Origin: Circinella umbellata
Lineage: Eukaryota; Mucoromycota; Mucoromycetes; Mucorales; Lichtheimiaceae
Direction of reading: 5' to 3'
Length of the DNA: 64,000 nucleotides
Assembly: GCA_025093555.1 (NCBI GenBank)
Contig: JAIWNF010000003.1
Span: forward strand, 558,001-622,000
Shown: one piece after another, positions 35,462 through 48,150 of the stretch
How the letters are laid out: each line of letters begins with the position of its first letter
How positions within the stretch are numbered: position 1 is the first letter of the stretch
Position numbers and translations under genes: made by a program
Notes under the pieces: generated by a model
What the model saw: the letters and a program-made list of their open reading frames with translations, nothing else
Database searches by the model: none
Told to the model about the DNA's origin: nothing

Positions 35462-37577
35462 TCATAGTACATCGGTATCATTTGCATCCCCAAAGACTTC
35501 ATTATTAATATCCTCGTCATCGTATGCCCCTATTTCTGTTGTTGATGTACCAACTGTTACCGCTGTTCGTGTTCCTGCAGTGTTGGATGATCCAATAGTT
35601 GTAGGTATATTATTATTTGGAGAAGAAATAGTAGGAGTAGTAGAATTTGTTGTATTGGCAGAAGCTAAAGGTCGACCATTACGTAAAGCAAGCATAGCTT
35701 GAATTCCATCTGCACGGTGTAACCTCGATAAAACATCCGTTGGTATATCGATATGGGAAAGATCCACATGTCTTTGAAGGATATTTTGTTGTGTGGTTGA
35801 TAATGGTTGGTGTTGTTGTTGTTGATTATTAATATTAATATTATCGTTGATGTTTATATTATTATTATTATTATTATGCTGGAGATGCTGGAGATGTTGT
35901 TGTTGATGTTGAAGTGCTTCAGCATTCATTGCTGCTAGTTGATTAAAATAACCTCTCAGTTCCCTTACACCTCTTCCCGAAAAAACACAAAACACGCTTC
36001 TTTGTTGTGTTGAAAACTCCTTGGGTGGTGTACGACGAAACCTTTGAAAGTCTGGACGTAAAAAAGCAGGCACTGATGTTAAGCTCAAATGAGTGAGTTT
36101 TTCACAAAAGTTTACCAATTGCATAATAGCTGGGATAGTTAATCTTGAACAATACGAAAGATGCACTCTTTCTAAGGAATTGGCTATTCTTGTATGACTT
36201 GTCAATGCATAAATGGCTTGATCGGTAATATTTTGACATTTCACCAATCCAATGCGCTTTAATTTTGGTAAAGTAGCTAATTCTACAACAGAGCGATCTG
36301 TGAGTTGACCACAGCATGCCAAATCGAGATATCGAATACGTGTACAATGACGTGCAAGTTCAACAATAGAATAATCCGTAAGACGAAGACAATGACCCAA
36401 ATGTAAATAGTGTAAGTAACGACCTAATTGGCATATAGCCAATACACTTTCGTCTGTGATATTATGACATTTATTAAGTACTAGGTTACGTATTTTGGGA
36501 GCTGCGGCAATGATTTGTCGGACGGCATGATCAGTAATGGATTGAATGGAAGTCAAATCGAGAATTCTGAGTTGATCGTAATAATATGCTGATGATAATG
36601 AAGTATGTTGATGATGATGATGCAAGGATGTTGATTGTGGTGATGGTAATTTTGACAGAGCCGATTCTGTAAATGCAGAGTCAGTAATATCGGCGCAGTT
36701 GTTTAAGCGGAATTCACGTAACTCTTTACTATATTTAAAGACTTCCAGTAATGATTTGTTGGTAATATTACAATTCATTAAATCGATTTCAAGTAATGCA
36801 GGACAATTTTTCGCTAAAGATATGACAGAGTTATCTGATACTTTGACACAGTTATTTAACTTAATCTAATGATGATAATGATAATAATAAAGAGAGTAAT
36901 AGGTTTGTGGTCAAATATAATTACAATATTTAATTTATCCAAGTTTTCCCTTCCTTTTGACAACATCTTAAAAAAATAAAATAAAATGTTCATTTTACCC
37001 TTCGTAAACCAGTACAAGATTCTGATAACATGACAATGCCTTCATCAGTAATTCCTTCAAATCTTCCAGGACCTTCTTTACACATACTTAAATTTAAACC
37101 TTGTAAATTAGGACATATCTCGGCTATTCGTTTAATACTAATATCAGTAACGTTGGTGACATCGCCTAAATCCATAGATACCAAGCATTTACGAATTTTA
37201 TTTGTATTGGTGCCAAGAAAGCCAATGATTCCATTATCCGTAAGGTTTGAACACCCTGTTAACGTGACCCGTTCTAAACGCTCGCAATCGTTCAAACTGG
37301 TCAGGTGAGCATCTTGAACATGGGTTGAAAGTAATGATAAATTAATACGTCGAATAAAGCTGGTATAAGGAAACAAGGTCTTTTGTGTTTGAAGCACCAT
37401 ACAAAAGCTAACCCATGCGGTGGATCGGACAAAATTCGGCTTGTACCATAATAATTCCACGGCATGTAAACTCCAAGATTTACAAGTCAATGCGCAACTT
37501 GAAAGGTCGGATGGATGAGAAAGGTATTTGAGTATATGAACAATAAGTTCTGAAGGTATATATTGTGCTGTAGACAT
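35462..37577 (-). CDS. GRR1-like F-box/leucine-rich-repeat protein
   Basis: Substrate-recognition subunit of an SCF ubiquitin ligase. Two exons, 36999-37577 and 35462-36865, give 660 residues. The F-box lies at the start (YIPSELIVHILKYLSHPSDL ... CKSWSLHAVELLWYKP). About twelve cysteine-type LRRs of the form L..L.L..C..(L/I)TD..(I/V) follow, for example LHYLHLGHCLRLTDYSI and IRYLDLACCGQLTDRSV. The repeat order and the motif FLRPDFQRFRR after the last repeat match Grr1, which in yeast couples nutrient signals to turnover of G1 cyclins and glucose-pathway proteins. The C-terminal 170 residues are Gln/Asn/His- and Thr/Ser-rich, with an acidic end. A serine/histidine insertion interrupts one repeat near residue 255. 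Confidence 0.92.
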
Positions 37578-38200
37578 TGTTATAATAAAAGAAATATAAA
37601 GGTAAAGGAGAAAGAGTGTGTTATGTGTATTTGTTGTTGTGTTGTTTATTAAGTATGTGTTATATGTAGAATGGAATTTAGGTATATTATTATTATTGTT
37701 ATTGAAATAATAATAGAAAAAAGAAAGTACACACACGCACGCACAACTTTTGTTTTTTTTTTTAATTTTTTTATAAAATGACAAAAAGAAAGAAGCAAGA
37801 GGAAGAAGAAAAAAGAAGGAAAGAAAAAAAAAGGTGTGTTCAGCAACCACAAGCCAAAAAAGGAGAAAGAGGAGTGAATTTTTGTGGGAAGAACATATAC
37901 ATTCACTTAGTTAATAAATTAAGGGGCGCAAAAAAAAAAAAGAGGCTCAAGTCCTTTCCATATGTTATTAATAACAATGCTTTCGGGTTTATATATACAT
38001 TTGATAATAGTAAGAGTGCTGGTATTAATATTGGTATTATTATCTTACCTCCCCTTGATAGTTATATCTTTTTCCTTTATTATTATTCTCATCCGTCCAT
38101 GCGAGCAACATACAACATTTTATAAATAGCAAACTCCGATTTATCTATTAATATGTAAGGTACTCAAAAGTATAATAATAAATAATAACATATATACATA
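37578..38200. other. Spacer between GRR1-like and PUS4 genes
   Basis: 620 bp. The first 230 bp are the leader of the GRR1-like gene: (TTATTG)-type repeats and purine-rich runs. The rest is the 3' flank of the pseudouridine synthase gene. The plus-strand ORF at 37778-38125 is a product of the A/G-rich tract and has no domain. Confidence 0.6.
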
Positions 38201-39400
38201 TTAAGAAGCATTATTTTGTTTATTATTATGATTGATTATATTTATCACTTGATCTAAATTCACTATTTCTTTATCCATTGAAGTAATGTCTAATGAATTT
38301 TCTATCGTCATTGTATTTTGACGAGTTCTTTTTAATCCTGTCATATGTGCGTAACTTCCAAGAGCATGTCCTATATCATGGACAAGACTCCGCATATAAG
38401 TGCCTCCGCCGCATTCAACACGAAATAATGCTTGTTGATTATTATCATGAAATTCCATTAACTCCAATGCTAATATTTTTACTTTACGTGGTTCAATTGG
38501 TTTGGGTAATTCAATTCCTTGTCTTGCATAATCATAAGCTCTTTTCCCTTGAATTGAAATAGCTGAATATCTATTATATTGATTATTATTAATTAAAGCT
38601 AATCCGAACCAAAACAAAAACAATAACAATAACAAACAATAATCTTAATACGGTAATTTTACATTGGTGGGATTTGGGTAATTTCTCCTTTGAATTGAGG
38701 CAAGATCGACAAAATGCTTTGTTGATTTATATTATCCGTCGATCCACTGTGAGTGATAGTACCTTGACTGTCATAACTATCTGTTGCTTGACCAAATTTT
38801 GCTAATACTATATACTCCTTTATACATAATATCAAAGAAGAAGGAGTTATTATTGATTATTGAAAATAATAATGATATATTTATTCAGGGGATATTATAT
38901 ATATATATATAATAAAAAGAAAAGCGTATTAATTACCTTTGTGCATTGTAAATAATCATGTAACTTCTTACATCCATCTCCTACGCCTAATACTGAAATA
39001 TATATAATATAATATAAATTTATATATAATTTATATCATTTAATAAGTATGTATAAACCTAATCATATTAGGCAACCTCTATTTTTGTTGTTACTACTAT
39101 TACATACTTAATACGCCTTCAGCCAATGGGTCCTATACACATACCAACCCCTCTTTCTACATTAATACTTTACATGTTCAAAATACTACTGGTTTTTTTT
39201 TTCTTTACCAATGTGCCACCATGACCGATCTTGATCATGTCACGTTGTTTAAGTTTTTTCGTCATTTCTAAACGTGCTTTAAGTTGTCTCGAAAGTGAAT
39301 CTTGAACTTTATTAACTGCTTCTCTTGAAGTCCAACCAGTTGGTTTATATACAGAAAATACGCCATTCAGTGCATGGCGTAACGATCGAACTGAACTCAT
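38201..39400 (-). CDS. PUS4: tRNA pseudouridine-55 synthase (TruB/PUS4 family)
   Basis: Converts U55 of the T-loop of tRNAs to pseudouridine, in nucleus and mitochondria. Exons 39209-39400, 39108-39132, 38937-38992, 38663-38817 and 38201-38570 join in phase, about 265 residues. The family landmarks are in order: GVFSVYKPTGWTSREAVNKV, KIGHGGTLDPLAEGVL with the catalytic aspartate in DPLAEG, LGVGDGCKKLHDYL, YIVLAKFGQATDSYDSQG, PPIYSAISIQGKRAYDYAR and VECGGGTYMRSLVHDIG. Shorter than yeast Pus4 (403) because the N-terminal extension and some loops are absent. Exon 2 is only 25 nt and carries the catalytic DPLAEG block. Confidence 0.95.
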
Positions 39401-39972
39401 TTTTGTTTTTGTTTTATGTGAGGTAAAAAAAAAGAAGACGAAAATTTATTGCCTACTTCATTATAGGTTCCGCTATCTCTTTCTTAAAGATCCATCTTCA
39501 AGAAAACATAAACTACGTATTACGACTTGCTTTTATCCTACTTCAGGTACATTGTAAATTATTTTTTGAATAATATCCACACCATTAATTGTATAATGTA
39601 CTATAATAATTATAGTAGCGGCCCAGTATCACATCATAATGTATTTTTTTTTGATAACTCACAAGATCCCATTGTTTGGGTTATATTTTGTTACAGAATT
39701 CAAAGTGTGGTCTATTTGGTTTGACTATTACATACAGAGTGTTCTGTATGGTGTGTCATGAATAACTGATTCTACTCTTTTGTACATATATAGTCTCTAT
39801 AACATATGATTCAATGATCACTATTTGATAAATTTCGTATTAAATGGTTTAAAATATAAATGCTTGAGGGAAGGAGAAATAATTATAAATCTCACTTCTG
39901 CCTCATTGATATTGTGGCACATACTTTTTTTTTCTCACTCTCTTTTTCTTCTCTCAATTTCTATCTGTATAT
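39401..39972. promoter_or_regulatory. Divergent promoter region PUS4 / Xaa-Pro peptidase
   Basis: 570 bp between two divergently transcribed genes, AT-rich. It has a near-palindrome (acatacagagtgttctgtatg) at about 39731-39751 and a C/T-rich leader (39925-39970) directly before the right-hand start. No named regulatory sites can be supported. Confidence 0.45.
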
Positions 39973-41965
39973 ATGACCTCATATCTTTCTTTAACGGAAC
40001 GACTTCCAACAAAACAACATTATCTCAAAGTTAAAAAACTTCTTAACCCTGATAAAAAACAGCGCGGGATCATTTATCACCGAGGTAGTGATATACAGCT
40101 ACGAGACGATACTGACGTGGAACTGGGTTTTCGTAACGAAAGCAACTTTGTCTATTTAACTGGTAACTATATTATATGTTTATCGCTCATTCCTTTATAT
40201 GTATACATGTTCGCCTACTCCATGTTCACTCATATACACACATGGCAATAAAATATATTTAGGTGTCGAAGATGCTGGTTTTCATGTTGTCATTGATCTA
40301 GAAACTGATCTTATATATCTCATTCCACCTACTATACCTGATGAGGAAGTTCTTTGGAATGGTCCACCTGATAGTCCCGTTGCTTTATTACAAAAATATG
40401 ATGTCGATTCCATTATTACTGAAGCTGATTTACGCAACTTGTTGACACAATTAAACTCCCAGGTCATTCATTGTCTTGATACCACCGATATCACTGCGCT
40501 TCATGAAGCAGGGGTAGATTGTAACTTAATTAATTTTACTGCATTGAAAGGAGCTATTCATGAAGCACGGCTTACAAAATTTCCTTGGGAACTGGAATTA
40601 ATACGTTATGCTTGTCATATCTCTTCTCATGCGCATATTGCACTTATGCAACATACGAAGCCCCGCCAAAGAGAATGGGAATTGGAAGCACGGTTTCGTT
40701 GGGAGTGTGCAAAAAATGGTAAATATATAAACACGTGTAGTGTAATATTAAAAAAAACGGGATTCAATAGTCAATATGAATTGATTTTCCGAAGACTGTT
40801 GAATGGATGAATAATGATTTGTTATTACTATTATTAGGTATGCAAATACAATGCTACCTTCCTATTATTGCTTCAGGCCCCCGAGCAGCCACATTGCACT
40901 ATACAAAAAATAATCAAGTTATTCCTCCTGGTCCACATAGCCTAGTACTTGTTGACGCTGGCGGTGAGCGACGTTGTTATGGAAGGTACTTTATTATGCT
41001 GAAGTATATATTAGTTTTATGTAAAAGGTTAATTCCATATCTATTTTTAAATTTGTGCTAATAGTGATGTGACTCGAACGTTTCCTGCTTCCGGTACATT
41101 TAGCCAAGAAGCAAGAACAATTTATGAAATCGTATTAAAAGTACAAGAGGTAAATCAATGTCTATTGATGATTAGTAAAAAAAGAAGACTGGCGATGACA
41201 TCTTAGACATATGATCTATAGATATTTATTTACATATAATATAGGCTATATTGGAAAGACTGAAGCCGGGCGTGTTTTGGCCAGATATGCATAGATTGGC
41301 AGTACGTATATTAGCTCATGAACTTTTAAGGATTGGTATTCTCGTTAATGGAACAGTTAGTGAGTTAATTGAAACCGGCGTAATAAGAGCATTTTATTTC
41401 CATGGTAACAATATGACTTTTCACTTCTGTTTTCTAAATATGTAAAAGTAAATATATATATTCTCTAACTAAAACTATCATTATTATAACTGTTAGGTAC
41501 GGGTCATTCTGTGGGTCTTGACGTCCATGACGTGGGAGGGTATGTTTTTTTATTATATATATATATATAAAAGTAAACAAAACAAAGTTTTAGAATATCA
41601 TGAAAAGAAAAACTCATTATACACTATACATTTATAATTATAGACAAGATGTTGGTGTCTTAGCCTACAATCCTACGAACAGTAATTCTATAAATGAACA
41701 ATACATTTTAAGAAAGCCGTTGGAGAAAGATATGGTAATCACAGTTGAGCCTGGGTTATATTTTAATAAGACAAGTTTGGCCATGTGGACAAGCGTGCCT
41801 TCTCTAAGTAAATATTTTAATATCGAGCGAATTGAACAATATCTACCCGTGGGTGGTGTACGTATTGAGGATACAGTGCTTATTACAGAAATAGGTATTG
41901 ATAATTTGACTATTGCTCCCAAAACGGTTAAAGATATTGAAGCTGTGATGGCTATGGGAAGTTAG
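39973..41965 (+). CDS. M24B metallopeptidase (Xaa-Pro dipeptidase / aminopeptidase P type)
   Basis: Cleaves the bond before proline at peptide N-termini; cytosolic, two-metal enzyme. Exons: 39973-40162, 40263-40718, 40838-40985, 41065-41149, 41245-41404, 41497-41539 and 41644-41965, all in phase. The creatinase-like N-terminal domain has [12 protein letters not shown]. The pita-bread catalytic domain shows all five metal ligands: the two aspartates in LVLVDAGGE and [11 protein letters not shown], the histidine in [12 protein letters not shown], and the glutamates in [10 protein letters not shown] and [11 protein letters not shown]. Length is about 467 residues, as expected for fungal prolidase-like enzymes. 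There is no signal peptide. Confidence 0.94.
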
Positions 41966-43028
41966 AAAGAGTAAAGAAAAATATGGTTGTCAGCGAGTGA
42001 ATTATATGTCATGTGTTTAAATATATTTCAATTTGATACACCCCATTCATTCATATGATTATTTCTGTCATTCGATAATACATATACATATTTGCTGCTC
42101 AAACAATGGAAATTGGATACTTGTATCCAGAATTTATTGGTTACGAATTAACATGGTAGATTTGTTATTGTTGAAAATATAATTTAAAGCAACTTTTAAT
42201 TGAATATTTCCCTCTTTGGTTCCTGAATAAAAAGGGTGAAGGGAGGTCCAAAGTTATTCTATATATGTTGCTGCGGCATAATATTATACACGTTTCAGGA
42301 GAACATAATCGTCATGTGGGAATCGGAGGGAGAAATATAGCACTACATGGAAAAACAATTTCTGTAAAATCCTATTTTGAAATATTGAATATGTATATAG
42401 ACATTTAGGTTGTTGTATATAGCAATAACCAAAGATATCTATAGTCATTATTATATCTGGCTGTCATGGCTGATATTGTAAAGCATAAATAATACTAGTA
42501 ACAATAATTTACTGTATAATGCAGCTTATCTTAAATAGTAAGTATTTTTCGGTAACTTTTTTTTCAAAAAAAAAAAAAAGTGCATTTGTTATCAAGTAAA
42601 ATATTGTATAAAATAAAATAAAATAAAATGCTTATCATAAACTAATAAATAGTGAACGAATTAATGAGTACGTAACTGCTTAATTATATGAACTCTTATT
42701 CCTCAGTAGATATCAGATCCTCAATTTATTGCTTTGGTTTCCCCCAAACATTAAACAACTGTTTTCGCTACTAATACAACGGCTAGTGCTGCTATTCAAT
42801 TAATACACACATAATAATATCTAAATTGTCGTGTATTTTTGCGAATATGTACAAGGCAATTACTTTGGTTTATTATATAATAAGATCACTATGAGTACCC
42901 ATTTGTGATTATAAAATAACAAACTATGGGTATTAATCTCTTTATAAAAATATATAAATAAATAATTTGTAAAGAAAACATGAAATATTTTTAAACACGT
43001 ATAATATAACAGTGTCTATATCTATTAT
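41966..43028. other. Convergent 3' spacer
   Basis: 1.06 kb between the 3' ends of the peptidase (+) and the aspartic protease (-). AT-rich, with an ATAAA run near 42615 and a run of 13 A at 42566-42579. No gene or RNA recognised. Confidence 0.6.
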
Positions 43029-45099
43029 TTAGCGAGCAACCCTTCCAAGTCCGAGACGTTTGTTATCATCATCATACACTGATACAAATTGTTGTAAAAA
43101 TCCATAACCAAGGATAGCATCCACAAATGAGGGTGCTTCATACAAATATGTATAACAATATTCAACGGAGTTGTAAAACTATTATGCAGAACAACAGAAA
43201 AGTTAATAATGATCTTGACACTTTTAGTTTTTGTTAATGTAAGAAAGTAGTATTGAACTTACGGCGCCTCCTACTGAGTAAGGAACAATGTATTCTTGTG
43301 GGTTTATTGTAAATTCATGTGAACCCATGGTAAACGTAATTGGAACAAGGTCAGGAGTATCACAAGGAACTAAGTATTGTCCCCAATAATCGGCGGATAG
43401 TCCTCTAACTTTGCTCATGACAGAAATAACGATCTCCTGTGGTAAAAAGATAAGAGTGGATCCTAAAATTTAATTATAAATATTATATATTTTGTGTCAT
43501 AAAAAAAGAGGTCTATTACATATCATTGCTTTGGTGTCCATAAATATCTATTAATTCTTTTTAACATAATCATCCAACAAACCTGTATCAACCAATGAAG
43601 GCAACCCAGTTTCATAAGTTGTTTCGTTTCCATCAACAGTAATCTTATGAATATCTACGGCCCAATAATCCTAAGAAAATATTAATTAGCATTTTCCTCC
43701 TATATATAATCCTAGTCAATTACAAACCTTATAGTTTTCGTTTGTTGTAATGGGCATATATTTTATTGTGTTATTTTCGACTTTAGATAAGTCAACTAAA
43801 CAGGTTTTGTAAGTTGATAGAATCAAAATTTTGATAGCGTAAAAAATAGTATAGGTAATCAATTTTCGAATTCTATATATAAATGTATGTTTTTTGCTTC
43901 AAAACAGAAAGACTATAACTTACCTCCACCAAAGACAATGTCACCATTCACTCGTGTATCAGATCGTTCAGTATCATCAATTGATTTGAAATAAACAGAA
44001 AATGTACTATTTTTAATTACACCAGCATTCTTCATGCTTGTTACAAGAGTTGGAACAACAACGTTATCAGGATTGTTATATTTGCTAAGGGCATCTGGAC
44101 CGATGCCGACAATACCATCTTTATAATAATAATATAACGATCAATATAATAGACTTATTGGGAACAGTATACATATCCGTTACGCAGTTAAAGAATATTT
44201 ACTAAAAAAAAGTATCTGACATTTTTATTACCTGCACCATCGCTAGTCAATTCACCATCATTCATATTAGATACGGCAAATTCCTTTTTTAAGATAATGA
44301 GCAAAAAAAAAATCAAATCATACATTCTTTAAAGATTTCTCATGACAAACTATATACATAGTAAATGATTCCACAAAACTTACTGTGTTAGGAACGGAGA
44401 AGTTCCCATCAAATGTGAATGTATCCTAGATAATATTATGAGTAATTAAAAAAATAATTCATGGTTTCGATGAGCGTATAAACAATGACTGGTCATTCTA
44501 ATATCATCATGGAAGTAAATTATAATTTTGAATTTATATTATACCTTTCCATAAAAACCTCTTGAAAAACCTTGTCCATAACGAATGCCGAATAACATGT
44601 CGGTTTGCTCAAATGTACTTGAGGCTTCCGGTGATAATGTATGCGGTGGATAACCACAGGATTCACCACAACCTTCTAATGGAACCCAGGTTGTAGAAGA
44701 ACCTGTATCCAAAAGCAAAGTGAATGGTTGAGGAGGTGTACCAATAGAAACATTCATAAGATACTATATATCAATTTTAAAATTTAATAATATAGTACAA
44801 TGTCATTTATGCAGATATTGGTACAACACAATGGATGGTTGCTGAATAAAAGATAGAATAATTTTTACCGCCAAATCAATGTTTTCCAAGGGCACTTTAA
44901 AAGATGATACTTGTTCAGCATCAGCTTTTTGAAAACCCCATTGTGGTAAATTAGCTGTTTTACGATCTATTCCAACAATTGGGACTGATAGTAATCCATC
45001 ATTATTTTCAACTTCATTAAATGATGTAATTGTTGCTGCTTGAACGTTCCAAAATGCTGCTACTGTTATCGAAAGTAAAGAAAATCTCCACTTTGACAT
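43029..45099 (-). CDS. Secreted pepsin-like aspartic protease (A1 family)
   Basis: Nine exons in phase: 44869-45099, 44545-44763, 44384-44425, 44232-44283, 43924-44118, 43728-43795, 43583-43670, 43263-43462 and 43029-43178, 414 residues. A signal peptide is visible (MSKWRFSLLSITVAAFWNVQA), then a propeptide of about 55 residues. The first catalytic aspartate is in LLLDTGSSTTWVP after the pepsin-family YLMNVSIGTPPQPF. A disulfide loop follows (CGESCG), the flap region is YGQGFSRGFYGK, and DGIVGIGP is present. The second aspartate is in SLVDTGSTLIF, split by an intron. The C-terminal ILGYGFLQQFVSVYDDDNKR and LGLGR close the fold. Related to fungal secreted proteases of the rhizopuspepsin/yapsin range; the lack of a GPI signal suggests it is released. 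Confidence 0.94.
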
Positions 45100-45517
45100 T
45101 TTTTTTTTCGTACTTCTGGTAGTATATAAAATCCCCTTTTCGTCTACCTTTACTATTTATATCATTTCTCTCATATCTTTTCCTCACACCACACTTTCCA
45201 ATTCAACTTATCGGTAGTAACTATTTATTAAGAATGCCGTTTCAATTTAAATTCCTTTCCCAACCTCTTCCTTTTCTACCTCTTATAGAAGTAAGAACAA
45301 TAAAAAAACAGAAAAATAATGAAGCAACAAATTCGCATAATAAAATGTGTGGACGTTCGTTATTGTTGTAGTTGTAGTTGTCGTTTTGTTGATAATGTAT
45401 TATTTTTAATAAAAAAAAATAAAGGCGGAGAAGAAGGAATTACAGCACACAAATTTGAAAACAACATGATACACACCACAAAAAAAAAAAGAGAAAAAAA
45501 AGAAAGAAGCAACCAGC
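45100..45517. other. Spacer between protease and RPS24
   Basis: The 5' flank of the protease gene (C/T-rich near 45160-45260) and the 3' flank of RPS24 (A-rich). No gene; ORFs here are low-complexity shadows. Confidence 0.6.
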
Positions 45518-46086
45518 TTATTTCTTGGCAGCACTGGCATTCTTCTTGGTACCGCGAACCTTCTTGGCACGGTTCTTCTTTTCCTTGCGTTGCTTGCGAC
45601 CACCCTTGGGTGCTTCGGCAAGACCAATCTATAGAATTATATTTTTCATGCATTAATTTTCCCTGAAAAATAAAAATATCCCCCTCCCCCCTCTCTCTGA
45701 GTATATTAGTGTTACACATACGCGGACAAGACGATGCTTAGGTTCGAACTTCTTGAGGGATTCAGCTGAGTCATAGATCAAAGCGAAACCAGTGGTCTTA
45801 CCACCACCAAAGTGAGTCTTGAAACCAAAGACAGAAACAACTTCCTTGTTAGACTTGTACATCTTTGCAAGCTTTTCACGGAGTTCGTCCTTGGGAACGG
45901 TGGCACGACCAGGATGAATGACATCAACTACCATTTGCTTACGTTGAAGCAAACGGTTCGTAAGGAACTTACGGGTGCGAATGGTCACAGTCGCGGCGTC
46001 AGCCTATAATTTTTTTATTTTTTGGTTGAAAAATTGAATATATAAAATCGTCATTAAATTTTCGTCTTCCAAATGGGGTTGCACGT

Positions 46087-46117
<31 letters not shown>

Positions 46118-46293
46118 TGCTGTGTCTCGTAAAAAAATGTTGAAAAATATAAAATCGATTTTTTGGATTTTCGATTTCATCCATCCATCCATTTTATCTG
46201 ACCCATCCATCTATTCATCCATCCATTCTCATCTTTTCATTCACGATTCCCCTTCTCTTTTTAATTTCATCTATATCTATATGCCCTTACCAT
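45518..46293 (-). CDS. RPS24: 40S ribosomal protein eS24
   Basis: Small-subunit ribosomal protein. Exons 46291-46293, 45722-46003 and 45518-45628 give 131 residues, the normal eS24 length. Motifs: [60 protein letters not shown] and the basic tail [19 protein letters not shown]. The first coding exon is the ATG alone, followed by GTAAG; the next exon starts at the GCT of ADAATV. The 287-nt first intron has GGAT and AT repeats. No snoRNA boxes were recognised in it. Confidence 0.97.
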
Positions 46294-46785
46294 AATGATG
46301 GATCGTAGGGGAAAGGAAGTTGCCTAGTTCGTGAGCATTTCGCATTAATATCACCTCCGCTTTTGGTTCCGTTCTAAAATTGGCAATTTTGCATTCTGAT
46401 AAGATTAATGGCAGCAGCCCCAGAATATCCTGACTTGAAATAAAAACTCTGATAAGTAAAAATCAAAATGCAAAAATTGTGTTGATTCCCATAGAAACTG
46501 GTATCCATGACAACAATATCATGGTCATACTAATATGTGTATTTATATATTATTCGAATATGTTTCAAATTTTTGCATAATAAGCAATGTCATTGTTTCT
46601 TTAGTCCGATCTCCGTCAATATACCAAACCATTTATTAAAGTCTGTTGTTGTATTTTAACCTAACCCCCCCTCCCCTTATTTTTTGAGAAATAAAGTAGT
46701 TGTATTTAGATAACTTGTATTGAGAAATAAAAAAAAATCAATTACAACAAGAGAAGATATATATAAAGTAGATATAACAATTTTT
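46294..46785. promoter_or_regulatory. RPS24 upstream region
   Basis: 490 bp between the RPS24 start (-) and the 3' end of the coiled-coil gene (-). The first 150 bp (46300-46440) are markedly less AT-rich than the surroundings, as expected for a strong ribosomal-protein promoter. I cannot identify specific factor sites. Confidence 0.45.
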
Positions 46786-48150
46786 TTATACACAAAGTAC
46801 TTTTGCAGGTACAAGGAAACCATGTTCAGAATCATTCGGATCTGTTGCAGCAAAAGCAGGAGTGATGACCAGCAACACCGTACCTTCTGCTTTTCCTTTA
46901 CTTGCAGCCTTCATACAATCACCATCAAAGTCTATGACACCTTCTTCAATAGGTTTGGTTTCTACAGGTAATTCTTGACCCTTAATTGCCAAATTCAATT
47001 TTGCCGCACGATGAATGATATCAGACACCTTCTTTTCTTGATTAAGATCCCCTTTTACTTTGGGACATACTCGACCTATAGTTTCCAAGATAGATTGTAC
47101 AATCTTCTGTTTAGCTTGAGCAATCGAATCTTCTTCATCTTCTGGTTGTTTTGCAACCAATGCACTTGCTTGTTGTCGAAGTCGAGTAGCCCATTCTGGG
47201 TTACGTTTGAAAAACCATTCTTCCACTTGTTGATAGGCATCGTTAATGGATACACCAGGTTGTAATGGTTTTCGTAACAATGAATCCAAAATCATCTCAG
47301 CAATGTATTTTTCAATAAACAAGCCAATATATCCAGTATCCAATGTTTCTTCTCCTTCTTTCAACAATTGATCACGTATCATTTCTTGTTTATCCGCCCA
47401 TCGTTCCATAATAAACGCCGTCCCGGCTTCTCTATCGGCCTTGGATCGAAGACCCATGCATAGATTACCGACTTGACTGAACAAATGACTAATTTCGGAC
47501 TGAATTGTGGATAAATCATCGTCGGTAGCACGAATTTGTCGTACATGAGAATAATAATTGCTTTCCATGCGTTGATATTCTTGTTTTCTTTTTTCCATTT
47601 CATTCAATACATGTTGGTGTGTTAATTGTAGTCGTTCATATTCACGTCGTTGCTCTTCCAATGCCATGGTTGTTGCTTTGGCCGCCTCTCGTTCCAATTT
47701 ACGTTCTCGTTCAACCATTTCCATATATTGTTCTTTTTCATGTTCAATACGCTCAACAATTTCTTTGTGAATCATGAGACTTTCTGAAAGTGAACGAATG
47801 TAAAGCTCTTGGTCAGACTCAGAATAAGTCATTCGTTGACGATAATTGTGGTCATTTTGTTGTGGTCTTTTGTTATTACTTGTAGTAGAAGTGGTTGTGT
47901 GACTACTATGACTACTTTCAGATTTGCGAGAGAAAGATGAATGTGTCGGTGAAGAAACACTAGTAGTAGTAATTATACCATTCATATTGACGTCTTCTTC
48001 TTGTTGTTGTTGCTGATTGTCATTTTTATTATCTATAAAAGTATTTTCCATTGTGTAGTCAATATTATCACTGGTAGTTTGTCGTTGTTGTTGGTCATTT
48101 TGTTGGTCTTGCATTAGTTGGTCTTTTTGATTTTGATCGAGTGCTGACAT
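46786..48150 (-). CDS. Coiled-coil protein of unknown function
   Basis: Single uninterrupted frame of 454 residues, ATG to stop. Residues 1-115 are low-complexity (Gln, Asn, Ser, Thr). Residues about 120-215 form a long coiled coil rich in Glu, Arg and Lys (EIVERIEHEKEQYMEMVERE, then EEQRREYERLQL). Residues 220-380 are an ordered alpha-helical region with TIQSEISHLFSQVGNLCMGL, ERWADKQEMIRDQLL, and IGLFIEKYIAEMILDSLLRK. The helical region looks like a fungal domain of unknown function. No enzymatic motif or membrane segment is seen. The gene is intronless, which is unusual in this window for a protein of this size. Confidence 0.85.
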   Translation of the reverse strand: MSALDQNQKDQLMQDQQNDQQQRQTTSDNIDYTMENTFIDNKNDNQQQQQEEDVNMNGIITTTSVSSPTHSSFSRKSESSHSSHTTTSTTSNNKRPQQNDHNYRQRMTYSESDQELYIRSLSESLMIHKEIVERIEHEKEQYMEMVERERKLEREAAKATTMALEEQRREYERLQLTHQHVLNEMEKRKQEYQRMESNYYSHVRQIRATDDDLSTIQSEISHLFSQVGNLCMGLRSKADREAGTAFIMERWADKQEMIRDQLLKEGEETLDTGYIGLFIEKYIAEMILDSLLRKPLQPGVSINDAYQQVEEWFFKRNPEWATRLRQQASALVAKQPEDEEDSIAQAKQKIVQSILETIGRVCPKVKGDLNQEKKVSDIIHRAAKLNLAIKGQELPVETKPIEEGVIDFDGDCMKAASKGKAEGTVLLVITPAFAATDPNDSEHGFLVPAKVLCV

